DNA of 64,000 nt from Echinometra lucunter (taxonomy: Eukaryota; Echinodermata; Echinoidea; Camarodonta; Echinometridae), in the NCBI GenBank assembly GCA_029962745.1, contig CM057154.1, forward strand, positions 14,379,763 to 14,443,762, written 5' to 3'. The position numbers and the translations under genes are program-made. This document shows, piece by piece, positions 39,003 through 54,000 of the stretch; the first letter of the stretch is position 1, and the number at the start of each line of letters is the position of its first letter. The notes below the pieces were generated by a model. The model saw only the letters and a program-made list of their open reading frames with translations, was not told the origin of the DNA and searched no databases.

Positions 39003-42000
39003 GTAAGTAATTATTAAACACACAAACAGGACTTTAGCCATTATTAGGACATCTGAGCCCCATTTCATGAAACTTGTTATAAAAAACAAGTTGCAATAGC
39101 TTTTATAAGCTACTGAAATCCTTGCAACTGATTGGCTGAGAGCAAAATTGTCATAGAAATGTGCAGTTGTTACTGATAACAAGTTTTATGAAACTGTGGA
39201 CCTGGGTATTGTAAAAGAAGACAATATGCTGGGTTTTTTTTTTTTTAACCTACTTCTCTCTTCAAAGTCACTTTGCTGCCTGTCTTTTAGTTGAAATTCC
39301 TCAAATTACCATATATTTGTGGTTTTTCTTCCAGTAAGCCTAGCGTTAAAAGTGAAATTTACATGTAATTTCTGAGATTTCTTTATCTGTAGCTTGCTTA
39401 GAACTGAAGCATTACTGAGTGATACCTTTACTTACTTTGTCTTCCTCATTTTTATCTAGATATCATCAGGTTATGTCTCGGCTTCTTTGGAGGAAGATGT
39501 TCGAATTTTCACAAGAAATAGAATCAATTTCACGTAAGAAACTTTCTTTATTATTTCTTTAAGGATTTAGATATTCATGTCAGTTGCCTCCCAGTAATAG
39601 CCTGTAAAGCTAAAATGTGTTAAAGGTCACCTGAATATTAGTTATAGTTTAGCCCTATCAAAGACTGATGGAATGAAATCCCTAGCACATCACCACCATA
39701 ATTACAATTTAGTGTTGTTAATAAGTGGAGCAAACTCCTTTGTAAGAGTCAAATCAAAAGTGGACCTACACCTTAATTACATCACAACTCATCTTAACAA
39801 CAAAGTTGCTCTGGGAATGGAGTAAGTCCAGTTTTTCATCTTAAATCATACTTCTTTAATGTTTAAATGTCATAGTTCCTTTTAATTCTAAGGTATATAT
39901 ACTTACATACCCTACTGTATGAGGTTTTATTCATTTGCTTACGTCTGGTTTTTAGATCTTTCTACATGTATTTCATGGGGAGGGATATTCCTTTGTGTGA
40001 ATATGTATGAAGCAACTTATCAAATACTGTTATTTCTCCACAGCCCTCCTAAAGCCATAACACACATGGTGGTGAATAATAATATCCTGATCATTGCAAT
40101 GAAAGATCATCAATTACTGAGGATAGATAGAGAACATCCAGAACAACCTGATGGTAAATAAAACTAGTCTATCATCACCAATATTACATGTATTATCTTG
40201 TTGTCTGCCAGGTTTTCTTTGTTGTTATAGAGATACACATGTTACTGTCAAAAGTGAGTGGAGTAAATCAGTACATTGAACAAATAGATGACAGTTCAGT
40301 TTGATGAAAAAAGGGTATCTTATATTCTTTCAAGGTGATTTATACAATTTGTTAATTGATTAAGAAGACAAAACTTCTCCATTTCCAGGCTGACCTGAGC
40401 GCACTACAAATTACTCTTTGACTGTATGTTTGATTCATTTTATACTGGTATCGAAATATGCTTATAGACGAAAAAAAAATAGTTTGAAAGTTGTTATTGC
40501 AAAATGTGATGGTTCACAACATGAATGATGGGATGAAGTTTTCCAAGGGCCTTCCATGCTGTCCCCCCCCCCCAATAACTTAAGCATTAAAATGTCTACA
40601 AAACTGAAAAAACAAAACAAAAAACTATGTAAATGCTTATTTCGATTGATTCAAAATAAGACACTAGAAATTCAAACTAGAAATGAAAAGCACTTAGCTT
40701 TTAAAAGACCAGCACATATTTCAAGTTATTTACTTGGTATTCAGCTTGTTAATTATAAACTATCATAAATCATATTATACAATACGTGACTCAGTGTGAT
40801 CTTATTTGATATATCCAACAGAGAGCAATCTTGTGTATCCTAATGAGAAAAGTTGGCAAGAATTTGTGAAATTGTAAAAATATGTAGACAATATCTTTCT
40901 GCTTGGAAATGCATGTAAAATTTTGGGCCGAATTGATTAATTCTTTTGTAGATTTAGGCTAAGGATGGAGTGTATTTAACTCTAACATGTACATTTACTA
41001 TCGTTTAAAGTGCCATGTGTTTTCATTGTTTTCTATTTGATTGATGCAATAGAATCATAACATACTTGTATGTTGTTACTCTACAGAGGTGAAAGTAGGA
41101 GATGACCCAGTCCATCGTCTCTTCCTAGATCCAACAGGGCGCCACCTATTGATCAGCACAGAGGGGCAAGAAGTCTTCTATCTATCTAGGAATAGCAAGA
41201 AATGCAAGAATCTGGCAAAGTTCAAGGTATCGTGGACCTTGTGTTCCCGCACAACAAAAGTATAGGAAGTGCATTACTAATGGATGTTTCTCTTTTGTAG
41301 TATTTAACAATGAGCAAAATAGGGAGAGACACAGAGAAAGAGAGAGAGGAAGTGGGGGTAGAGAGTGGCAAAGAGAAGGGTGTTTTTTGAAGAAGAAGAA
41401 AAAAAAAAAGGTGCCCTATAGACCAATTTCACCTCCGGTTTATGTATTTGGCCCTCTATCGGCGACGCCATTGCTGCTGTGGGCAAGCGCGCTGACCGCG
41501 ATTGGCTCTGTGTACAAAATGAATGTAAGATATGAGATATGCCCCGATATTGTTCCATTTACTTTATTCTAGATCAATAAAATAAAGCATGGATACATGG
41601 GTAGATGAGGTAAGACAATGGTCATATCTGACAGATGAACGTATGATGTATTTTTGTACTTTCGATGGTTTTTCAACTTAGTTTTGTCAGTAAAAGTTCG
41701 ATTGCAGCATAGAAGCCGTAGTAAACGGGAGCCCTAAATCTTACCCTGTTTACAAAGTCATGTTTTCACTCATTAACGTTTTACGCCAAAGTACATAATG
41801 ATAATGTTTCTTGACTTCAAAGTCCTTTCTGTTGATGTTTTTACCCACTGGCGACGAATTCCTTCACATTGCTTACGGAAACCTGTGTAGGGAGTACGGC
41901 TTCTCACCACAAACAGGCTTCCAATATTTAAACTTTCTGTAATTATTGTGGCATTTGAGCACCTCACAGCTGCGACCTGAACTTCCCTGATAATTTCTCA

Positions 42001-45000
42001 TTGCAAATATTAAAATAAATCTGCATATACTGGTCAAAATAGACAAAAAAATCGAACGAATGTACATAACGCGCTATTGACTTGTGTACTATAAAAGTTG
42101 GAGCGCCCACCGCAGTATGTCGAACTGTGACGAACAGTCTGCTGCCCTCTTGCGTTGTGAAATTGGTCTATAGGGTCTGAGGAGTAAGATTAATGATTGA
42201 GAGTTGAAAATATTTTTGAAATACTTTGAATATTTGTGTTGAGAAAACTAATTCTTTTTCACATTTAGATGAAATTATGTCCATGCATGGATCTATTACA
42301 CGCATGTAAATGAAGTGGTTGTTAAATAGCACATTACATGTCTGTATGTAACAATATCAGGTCTGAGTGAAAACACAAAAGTCATCCCTTTTTTTGTCCT
42401 TAACTTTCTTGATATCCCCTAAAGTGGTTTGATGTATATCTAAGGAATTGTATATATCCCTTTCTTGCTTCTCTTTTCTTAATGAAAATAGCTGTTTTCA
42501 TGATTCAAAATGTACAGTGGAAATGTTAATCAGTCCTTATTTGTTTTTATTGCAGGGTCATTTGATTGATTCAGTAGGCTGGAACAAGTCTAACACCAGT
42601 GATACATCAACTTCTGAAATCCTCCTTGGTACAAGTCAAGGTATTGCATCTCGTATTCTCTGTCCTTTTGAAATTTAAAGATTTTGAATTTTTAAAAGTT
42701 GAGTTTGAAAGTTATTACCTACAGTCTGACAGAGTCACTCTCATAAGAATTCATGGCCATAATTATGATAATACTGATAATGATGGAAATGTTGATGATG
42801 ATGGTAATGATGATGATAATGATAATGATAATGATTGGGGTCACAAAGCAGATTATAGATCAAAATTAGAATGCATATGACTAAATTGACAGGACACTTC
42901 TGCCTTTGACAATATTTTAGTATTAAAATGATATAATAATAATAATAATGATAATATTAAAATACATTCATTAGAACTATGCAATTTATTGATCAAATAG
43001 TGAACTCGGAAAGTATGAACTATATACAGTTTGATCAATCCCCAGGTTAGTTCATTGCTGTGTGATATTTAATGGCTAACTCAAGTGAATTGTTATTTAT
43101 ATTCTCTTGCCAGATGCTCCTTTTTGCTTATTTTTAGGTTTGCAGTGATATTTCCATGTTAGTCAGATAAAGTGATAAAGACAATAATGGTGTTAATCAT
43201 TAAAGGGTTTTTATTTCATTTTGTTGTTGGTCTTTTTGCTTTGCTGTTTAAGGTTTGATTTATGAAGCTGAAATCCAAGCAGGAGAAGACAGTAGATTCT
43301 TTCAACAGAGCTTAGATCAGTATTTCAAACAGGTAAGGATAATATGCATCTATCTCCCTTTTATTCAGAGTAGTATATCAGTATTTATATACCACATGTC
43401 TCGATTCTAGGCCTCTGATTGGTCAAATCTGCAGGCATGAAATTCACTACCGACTGTTGGGTACTATAGCAAAAAATATTAACCGAGCATAGTTCTTCTT
43501 GCGCTTAACCCATTCGTGACAGAGGGTCCACATTATGTGGTTTGGTCTAATAACTTTTGATGCAGAGCCCTAAATATTATACCAAATTCATGAGCAGAAA
43601 AAGCAAAAAAATCTACACATATTGTGCCCATTTTCGTTGCATCAATATTTGTTGTTTGATGCTGAAATTTTTTAAAAGGAAAATAAGCATTAAAATCCTT
43701 AAATTGGCAATGCGATGAAAATGTTAAAATTACTGTTTTTCCCTGCAAACTGGCAACTTTATGACTTCTCATCATACATTGTCAATTTATATTTATTTCA
43801 GATACATGATGTTTTATAAGAAAAATGTAGCATTAAAAGAAAAAATGTTGGTGTTGCCAATTTTGAAGAATAAAAGCTGATTAAATCAGGCTTTCAATAA
43901 TTCCTGTCACGAATGGGTTAAAAAGCAATGACACAACAGATGGGCATGACGTTAACAATATGCACTACTCTTAGATTGGGTTCCATTCAAATTAATACAT
44001 TTCAACTAGCATATTTTGTCAAGATAGCCACTCAAAAGGAATCCACACTCAGGATTTGGCATATAAAACAAATTTTGACTGCTCGTTTTTCGAGTCATGG
44101 TTAGAACTATAGCTCCTCAGTGAGCTCGAGACTGTACTATGCCCCTCAGAGCAGTCAATATTTGTATAGTAAGGTATGATATGACATGAATTATTGTAAG
44201 GTAAGTCCAGATCAGAGTTGACTTGTAATGTGATGATGATATCATTATGATGTGTAGTGATTAATTTTGATTTGTAATAAAAATGGACAAATACATGTAA
44301 GTAGCAACAGTCATTTACACCCATAATCTAAAATTAAAATTTCTTTTGATTTTAGGTTTTCAGTCTTGGTAAAGAAGGTACAGTTCCAGTGACGGCCATT
44401 GAAGTAGAACGTATCCCTGCAACCAAACCAGGAGAGAAGGCCAGATTCTTTGTCATGGCAACTACACCAGGGTAAAATTATTCACCTTGTCTTATGAAAT
44501 TGGGAATAGATGGTTAACTTTTACCTAACCCTTCAACAACTGAATTCTGACAGGGACCATCTCTCATTCCAGTGGTGACAATGATCTGGAGCTACTTCCA
44601 CTGTGAACTTAAAGGGAGCCAAAACCCTGGGGAAAATCAGTTTTAATGAGAAGAGAGGATAGAGAAAACCATTTTTTTTAAAGTTCCATCAAAATCGGTT
44701 ACAGAATGAGAAAGTTATGAAAGGTTAAAAGTCCTGATTTACTTTTTGTGGCGATTCTCAAATTGGCAATGTTGCGTCTAAATGGCAGGTTTAGAGAAGG
44801 ACAACTCTCAATAAGTTTTGTACACAAAAATTCATATTTTCTCCATTATCTCTGAAGGTGCAATTTGTCTCCTTAGCTGAAGATATGTCATGGGAATATG
44901 TACTTGACACAACATATGTTGAGTTCACATGCAGCACAGCAAAGGTCATCTACATCTACATAGATCCATAAATGTGAAGTGCTCTTACAAACTCTTTGTT

Positions 45001-48000
45001 ATTTCATCTCTCTGTACTGCAGTTTACCCCCATAAAGTGAAAGGATGATATTATTGTTGAATCCATAAATATGATACAGTCATCTGACTTGAATATACCT
45101 TTCTCTTCTTACAGACGTTTGTACCAGTTTGTAGGAAGTGTACCCTCTCAAGCAGATACTCCTATCTTTCTCAATGTCTTCCAGAAATATGAGGACATCA
45201 CAAGTAAGTGAGATCTTCATCAAAGTGGTTAAAACCATTCTATCACTCTCCTTTTTAAAAATGGGACAAATCATGAAAGTGTTTTTAAGAAGAAACTAAG
45301 GCTTTTTTGCCCCCTTCTCTCAACCATTTCTATTTCACTCATGATTTATTTGTGAATATTTATAATTCCTACTTTTTTCTTTTCGAATTATTAGCTCCAT
45401 ACAAACAAGTAACAAATAATATGTCATTTGTCTGTGTACACTATTGTCCTGAGGAATTGATTGTCATTCATAAGGGCCTTTGAATTCCTTGAAGTAAGAT
45501 TTAAATGCTGTCAATTGCTGCAATCACTTATTACATATGAAATATCAGTTATTTTCTTAATGCAGCCAGTTTCTTAGAGTAACCAACATGTATGACTAAA
45601 AAAAAATGAATTCCTTCTTCTATTTTTTTTTGTTTTGAGTTGCCAAGCGGCTTTAGCTTTTGCTTTATTGTTAATTGCTGCAGCATATGTTACTGTGTAT
45701 CAGTAGTAAAATCATCCTTCTTTTCACAACTACAGCCAGCTTCTTGGAGTTACCAGGTAACTTTGGTTACAGTAAGCTTGAACATTACTGTCCCAAGGCC
45801 AGAGGATTGCCCAAGACATTTGCATGGATGACAGGTTTGTTGCCTTCAATAGTCCTGTTTAATAATTTTATGCATAGAAGTTGAACAAAAAGTTCCATTG
45901 ACTACTAACAAGCTAGCCAGGGACTTGCCTGACATAGCAACAAGTAATGTATTCAAACTGGATTCCATTCATTCAGATGACATTATGCATAACAGGTGAA
46001 CTACATAGGTGGTAACTAAAGGTTTTAGAGAGAAATGTGCAAAAATTGAATACCATCAGTAAACGGGTCTATTAGTGATGTTTTATTGCTGGGAAATTTG
46101 AAAGCAATAGTAGTAAGTTATTCTACTATAAATCATATTTGATGTTGTTGACTGAAATTCATTAAAGTTCAAATAATTTATTATGTTGATTCATAAAAAC
46201 ATTTTGCATTAATTTGATGATTAAGAATAGATTTTCTTATTTCAGTAGTCTTTACACTACATTTTCTTGTATTCATTTCTTGAAGATATCCATGAATGCT
46301 GACAAGTTGATTTTCGGGTCCTACATGTTGATTAAAAATGGTCCTGAGTATTATGAATACTCTTATCATTTCAACTTATGGCCTGGAAATAAAACTAGGG
46401 TCTGCAAAGGACTTACCCTCTCTACATTAAATACTGTGGAATAACAAACCTTCATTTTTTACTTTTCTAGTCAACTAGAGACCAAGAAAACTTGTTCAAA
46501 TTGATGGCAAATGCAGAATAGCATTTCACAATAAAGCCTTCTTTAAAGGTAGCCTGTCCCTTTTACAGACCCAATTCTGAAAGTTCCCTGACTCTGTCAT
46601 CATTTGAGAGAGAAAGGCTATATAATCTATCCCTGAAATTGACGAAGCATGAAATTCGGTTTGAAGGAAATAATCTTCGATATCATCAGAGCTTTCTTTT
46701 TTCGTACCACGAAAAAAAGACCTGAAGATTGGAGATAGCGCACAACGAAAGGATTCACGTTGCAGCGCTGCTATATTATGTACGGTACGTGTCGTGGCCG
46801 CGAGCTGCACGTGGCTGAGCTAGCTAGCTATATACAGCTGGCTGCGCTACTGCCGGTGAGCTGATCCGACTTGCTTATTCAAGGTTGGTAGCCAGATTTT
46901 CATTTTACATTAATAACTTATGCAATGTATGACCGTAAGATCAAATGAACAGTATCAGAAGGGCATATCCTAAACTCATGGCAAGTTGTATGGATTTTCG
47001 TCAATTTTGCAAAAGGGACGAGTTACCTTTAAGGGTGTCACAAGTTCTTTCTTTCTCTCATTCCTCGCCCTTCTCTTTCCAATTCTCTTCCCTTCTCTTG
47101 CTCATTCTCTTCCATTCTCGTACTAATTCTCTTCCCTTCTCTTTCATTTCTTTTCTTTCTATCTTCCTCCCTCCCTCCTTCCCTCTTCCCTCCCTCCCTC
47201 TTACCCCTCTTTCTTTTCTGCATTTCTCTGCTGTCTAGGTCCTGGAGTGTATTTTGGTAGTTTTGATTTCAGCAGCCAATCTCGAGACAACCTGACCTGT
47301 GACAGTCGCCTGCTTCCCTACCCTACCAGGGATCAGGAGAGCTTCCTAAGACCTATCTCAGTTGTCCTCACAGAGTTCCATGTTCTCCTTCTCTTCCAAG
47401 ACAGGTATTTATCCAGTGTTTGATTTTATGAAGTGTGTTAAGCTGACAGGTGTTATCAATGTGGAGAGAAAATGAGAGAATGGAAGGGAGAGAAAAGTAG
47501 AGAAAGATTAGTGAGAGGGGGCTGTAGAGAAAGGAGTGAAGGAAAGACATAAATAAAGTTGACATGTGTGACTGGCATTCCTGGACAGACGAGCTTTAAC
47601 ATGGGGGGGGGGTAGAATTTGTGATCCTTCCTCCTTTGTGTTTATAAACTTTGATGTTATAAAGCTCGTTCATACAGGCCATGGAAAACTGCCTCAAGTA
47701 AACCTTTTAGGCAGTTTTCCTTGGTTTTCCTCAAAAAAACCTTTGTGGTTTTTTGAAGACACAAAATGAATGACCGTAGTATTGAAAAATGGAGCTTGGC
47801 TTTAAGTAAGGCCCTGTTTTTCAGTTCTTGTATGTCACAAAAGTTGACTCAACCCCATGGACTGACCCAAGGGTGACATTTGTTCCTGATAGTAAGCTTG
47901 AGCCTGTTTGTTTAACATTTTGAACTGTATGCTTTATCTTTTAATTCTAGGACACATGTTTATGTATTGTTTTAGTGGTGTGATTGCATACATGCAATCA

Positions 48001-51000
48001 CAACACTAAAACAATACTGTAAACAATACATATACAATTGTATGTATTACAATTGTATATATTGTATGTATTGTAAACAATACAATTGTATGTATTACAA
48101 TTTGTGATACATACATGTATGTATTACAAATTATAATCAATTGTTCACTTGATTTTACAGAGTGAAGATCCTATGTGTGTTGAATGAACAGCTGATTGAT
48201 GAAGATGTCATTCAGAATGTAAGTACACATAGGATACATAAGATGATGAGCTGTTAATCCATCATTTATTTATTTTTATTTATTTATTTATTTTATTTCA
48301 TTTAAACAGGGTGGCCCCATCAGTGATCATGCAAAGTACTGTTTTTCAAGGGGCCCATGACGTGCCCCAACTACAATTTGTAGCTTGATTTGTCTAACAT
48401 GTAGCCCCAAATTCACAAAAAAGGTTTATTTCAGAGTATGGTTTAAGTATGTAGGCATAGTATAATGCGCATGTCCTCTTATCCAATATGCTCACTGTAA
48501 TCCACTAAATATTTGCTTATTCAAACTTAATTAGTCCATGGCATAGGTTTAAAACCATAGTTTAAACCATTGCTTCAAATAACCTCTCATGAATTTGGGC
48601 CATGGGGTTAGGTTTGCAGTTGGGTTAGGTTTAGGCTAAGGTTTAGGGTTAGTGTGATGTTAGGTCCTACATTGAAGTTATGATTTGGATAGTGAGAGTT
48701 AGTATCAGCAAAGCAGTAAACATTTTTTTTTGCATCATATAAATCACAAGGATATTCTATGATTCTACCATTAGTAGTAGAGCTCATAGTTATACTAGTT
48801 ATGGTGGTGGGCATGGCATATAAAAAGTACTGGATGTTATAATGTCATGTGATTTTGATTGATATTAATGATTCCATCGCTTCCTTACCCTCAGAAATTT
48901 GGCCGTCTAATGGGACTGTGTAGGGATAGAATCAAGGGTACAATTTGGGCATTCACAGAGCAATCAGTCTTCATGTATAAGGTAGTCAGAGAAGCAAGGT
49001 AAGAAGTTCACTTTTTATCTGAAGTTCAAAGGCTTGAAAATAATCATGGATTGTTTTGTTGATAGAAATGAAAAAAGTCCAGATTCAAGCAAAACATACT
49101 CTGACTGTTCAATACTAAAATACATGATGTAAAATGTACAATAAGCAAAGAAAATTAGCCTTACTTTGTTTTAATATTGAGATGTCATAAGTTTGAGCTA
49201 AGTTTTTGTGTCAAACTAGGTAAGATTTGTTGGTATATCAATGAAAAATTTGGTGTTAGATACATCCAATTTGCTTTTGTCAATAATCTTATCACATACA
49301 AAATCTTCATATGTCATATCTTACCATAGTTGATAGATGAGATCAAGATCCCTTTTTTTTTTTTTTTTTTTTTTGCATATCCAATTCTTTTGCTTGTATC
49401 ACTAAACAAGCTTGGCATGAAAGTTTTGTCATGATATATTCTAACAGTGTTGCAGGGCTCATGGGGGGGGGCAAGACAAGCTGTTTTTACTTGTTTCCTA
49501 ACAAAGAAATGTTTTTGAAAACCTCAGGGAAAATGAATGATACCCCCCAAATCACATTTTGCATTTTGGGATCTTCTGTTATTATACCCCCGCCAAATGA
49601 AGTTTGAAGGAGGTATATAGGAATCAGCGTACGGTCGGGCAGACGGTCCAGAGGGCAGTCGGTCCGTTGCAAATCTTGTGGATCGAACTGCCGCCTCATT
49701 TTTTGAGCAATGCTAATGAAATTCTGCACACACATTGGTCTTTGGATGAAGATGTGCAAGACACATTTTTTGAATGTGTCTGGAACTGTGTTGCCATGGT
49801 ATAAACTGCATATTATTGCAATAAATCAGGAAAATCATGCGGATTAAACTACTTCACTTTTCAAGCAATGCTATAAAATTTAGCACACACATTGGGGTAG
49901 GGGTATTAATCACCTTCAATGATATTTCTCATTTAATCTGAATTTTCTCTACTACTAGGGATGTTTGGAGGATCTATCTTGATAAGGGTGAATTTGATCG
50001 TGCTAAAGAGTTTGTCCAGGATAACCCTGCACACCTAGACCAGGTCATGAGCAGACAAGCAGAACACTTCTTTGAAAACAAAAAGTAAGTTAATGCAGTT
50101 GTTGTTACATTTGCTTCAGTCCTAAATTGTTCTCACAGTGTGAGTCAGAAAAATTTTGACACTTTTTGCTTTATATGTAAGAACTCTGTTACATGCTAAA
50201 ACTGTCAACATGAAAATCAGTTCTTATATATCCTTTGGTTGGTTATTAAGGGTATTGCTAACACTTGGTATATAGCATTATTTGGTACCTTGTATTTCAA
50301 GTGCTGTACTGCAGGGACTATTTACTACATACCATTCTTTGGTGCCTCACTTTTAAAGTGATTACACAAAGGTAATTTTTTTTTTTGATATATGATCGGG
50401 AATTAGAATTCTAAGAAGAATAACATTACAAATTTGATGATTTTTCATCAAAATCAATGTGTTTTGGCTAATTTTCTCGTAAAAAGTCAAGAGTTGACCA
50501 AAAAATTTGAGTATGAGGTATGACTAAAAAGTGGGTACCCAGCTTTGCGCATTGCAGTTGTACTGCGCGCTAGACTGTACAATATGTATTATACCTTGTG
50601 CGCATTTTGCTAGAAGTGCGCGACAAGGAACCCACTTTGACGTCATTTTGACGTCAAAGTGGGTACCCAGTTGAAACTGGGTCACAGCTGAGGGGTCAAA
50701 AATATCCTGAAATCTTACCACATTTTGGGGTTTCCTTGGCAACACGACTTTTTAAAAAACTTTAGGCAGATGATTTTCTGCTAATAAAATCATTCTCTTT
50801 TAAATGAGCTAACATTGTTTCAGCATTGGGTACCCCCTTTAAAAGGTATACTGCTTCTTTATGTATTGTAGGTCATTTGGTGACAGTATGTTTTTTACTT
50901 CCTTCTGTAGGTATGACAAAAGTGCCATCTATTACGCCATGACGGAGAAGTCGTTTGAAGAGATTTCTCTCAAGTTCATTGAAGCCAAGCAGACCGATGC

Positions 51001-54000
51001 TCTCAAGGTGTTTCTTATGAAGAAGCTAGGTTCACTCAAGGCTGAGGTGTGTGAAACAGTTGAATACTGAATTCCCTCTTTCCCTTAGGCTTAACCTGTT
51101 GCCAGCAGGAGCCGGGTATAATTGACTCTTTAAAATTCATTCATATACGGGAGCAATATATAGGCGGTTCCGAAAGAACAGTTATTTTGATCCATTTCAA
51201 TGCTTTAAATACACCTTTTGAAATAATTTTTGTGTAATTTGTGTGGTACCAGTAGAAAGGTTATTAAATCAACTACACATGCTGGGAAGTTACCCGTTAC
51301 TACCTTTCATTTCTTTTCTTTTTTGAAGCATTTGAAACAAAGCTATCATTCTTTCAGTCTACAAGATTTGCATATGGTGGGCTCATACAGGATTGGCAAA
51401 GAGTTTACAGATTTTCGCTTTTGCAGATGCACGTACTACTTATGTTTCTCGTAAGTGCACTGAAACTACTGAGAGCAGTGCATGGCCAAACACACTGGGG
51501 TAATCAAGCCGCTTACATGCTTATACATGGAACAATGGAGCTTTCACACTTCATCGAATTAATCTCACTTGAGGGGATTGTCAGTATCTAACAATGCCAT
51601 GGTGAACAGGTTACTACAGGGGCCAACCAATTCCAATGAGCAGTTGGTTGAGATCCAGCTCATTTTCTTTTCTGTTCCATTTGTTTCATGTCCATTGTCT
51701 TGTAGAGCAGTGCTTCTCAACCTGTGGTCTACAGCCCAATGGTGGGCCACGAAACTTTCTCACGTGGGCCGCAAGGTCAGCCAGAAATATTTGGAAAATT
51801 ATAATTAAGAAAAAAAGTGTGCCTGGTGTTACGTGACACAGCTGTATTCAGCTGTACTGTTAAAATCAAAACAAATTGGATTGAATGAAAGAAAATCCAC
51901 AATGTTAGATTATCATCAATGCAATGTGATGTGTTAAAATTTCCTCAGAGATTTGTGTATGAAATTGGGGAGGGGTGGGCATGTAATATAGTGGCGCAGA
52001 TAATTACCACAAAATTTGGTCTCTGTTTTCTTTTGTTACGTTTTCTCATCTTTTTTTTTCTCTCATTGAGATTCTGTGAGATCAAAAAAATTTTAAGAAT
52101 GAAGATGAGCATCAAAAAATTTCTAAGAGCTAAAGTGGGCCTTGAGGTAAAAACGTTGAGAAGCACTGTTGTAGAGCACATATAGAATTGACTTCGGTCT
52201 GCTCAAAGCACTCAGTGGGACAGCTTATCAAAAGAAACTTCATCTCTTTCTCTCTCTCTTCTCTTGTTTCTCTGTAGGATAAGACCCAGCTAACGATGCT
52301 AGTAATGTGGTTGATAGAACTCAATCTTAACCAGTTAGGAGCAGCCAGGGGAAAAGCTGATCAGCATGTTAGGTTTAAGGAACAACAAGATGAATTCCAG
52401 AAGTTCCTTGCTACCACCAGGGTCACGGTATGTAAATATTCTGCAATTATTTTCAGTTCTCAGTTCTAGTTACCCAAAATTTGTGAAAAAAGGGGGGAAA
52501 TTTCTCACTGAGTGCTCTCCCAGTGATAGTGATGTTCCTTGACCAGATTTGGATTTCTCCTGTGAAATGAATGCTCCTTCTTTTACATCTTATAATGAAT
52601 ACACCATTGGTGCATGTGATGATTGAATAAAAGTCGTGAACATACATATCCCTGTTTTTAAATTGATGTATTTTTTAACTTAGTCTAAATGACTACGGTA
52701 CTAATTGTGCATGCTCAAACTCATGAATTTGTATATTCAACTTATCTATTGAAAGATAACAACACATGGGAAACATACAGTCAACAAGTATGAAATCCTT
52801 TAGAGTATTATATAGAAGGCAAGACTCATGAATTGTATGCTGTGTGGCACCATGGAATGTGATTCATTATATCAACCAATTACAACCTTTTATTCCCTCT
52901 TTCCTCTTTTCTTCTGATGTATTGTTATGTCACATTTTTGGTGTATCCTATATGCCTGTTGCCACGCGACCATTTTGGCACGTTTTGTTTGCTTTTGTTG
53001 ACGCTCAATAAATTTTTTCATTCCTTAACAAAGGGCTATGCCCGAAATATTGGAAATAATTACATCTCTGTGTTTTTGTCTTCAACATTCGTCTTGTCCA
53101 TTTATATCTATCAAAACCGGCGCAGAATAACTTTCTATACAATCATCCAATATATTTGAATCATAGGAATGCCTTAGCAGCAATGTAAACACTGTGTACG
53201 ACCTGATAGCTAGCCATGGCGATGTGGAGAACATGGTCTACTTTGCAATGCTTATGCAAGGTAAGATTAACACATGCTTGCATTTGTTAATGCTTTTAAT
53301 TAGAATGTAAATTATTTTCCATAGAAAACAATATGTTCATACCCTAGGTCCTTATTTCAGTCATACGTTTTCCAGAAAGATGATGTGAGATATAGATGAA
53401 GAAGGCAAAAAAAAATGTTATGTATGGTAATGACAGAGACTTCTTCCTTCATTTCAATGAAGAACCCAAAAAAAATGTCACCAAATTCTTTCATTTCATT
53501 GTAAAGGAAATTAAGCAATACCCATCAATTTGATGTATATCCTTGTGCAAACTTCATTTTACATATAATTTTTACATTTGTGGAAATAGTTTTACCCACC
53601 AAAAGTCTCTGATATTTTTTTCACTCTAATGAAAAGCTTGGTTTCTCCTTAGATGGATATGGTATTTATATTACAGAAATTGATAAACTATTACGATGAG
53701 TAAAGAAAAAAAAAGATACATCACCCATTTCTAGAAATGTTATATGTTTGTAAACTTGGTGGCTTTGTAATGGTAACACCTTCTGTGCCATCAAGTTTTA
53801 ATGATCAATCACGGTGAGCTTTCAAAGTATTGGATAAGGAATGCTTATGCTTATTAATGATTTAATTTGTCAAAGAATAGATTCATGGAAACAAACTTTA
53901 CAATGAATGTACATTTTTTGTTTTAGGAAAAGAAACATGATCAGAATGTGTGAGATGCACTATGTAAGAATAGTCATGAAAAGGACCATTTACATATTCT

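Noticed and set aside
46526..46810. 94-aa minus-strand ORF
   Set aside because: Falls inside the TTAA-ended MITE in VPS18 intron 9, with no recognisable domain.
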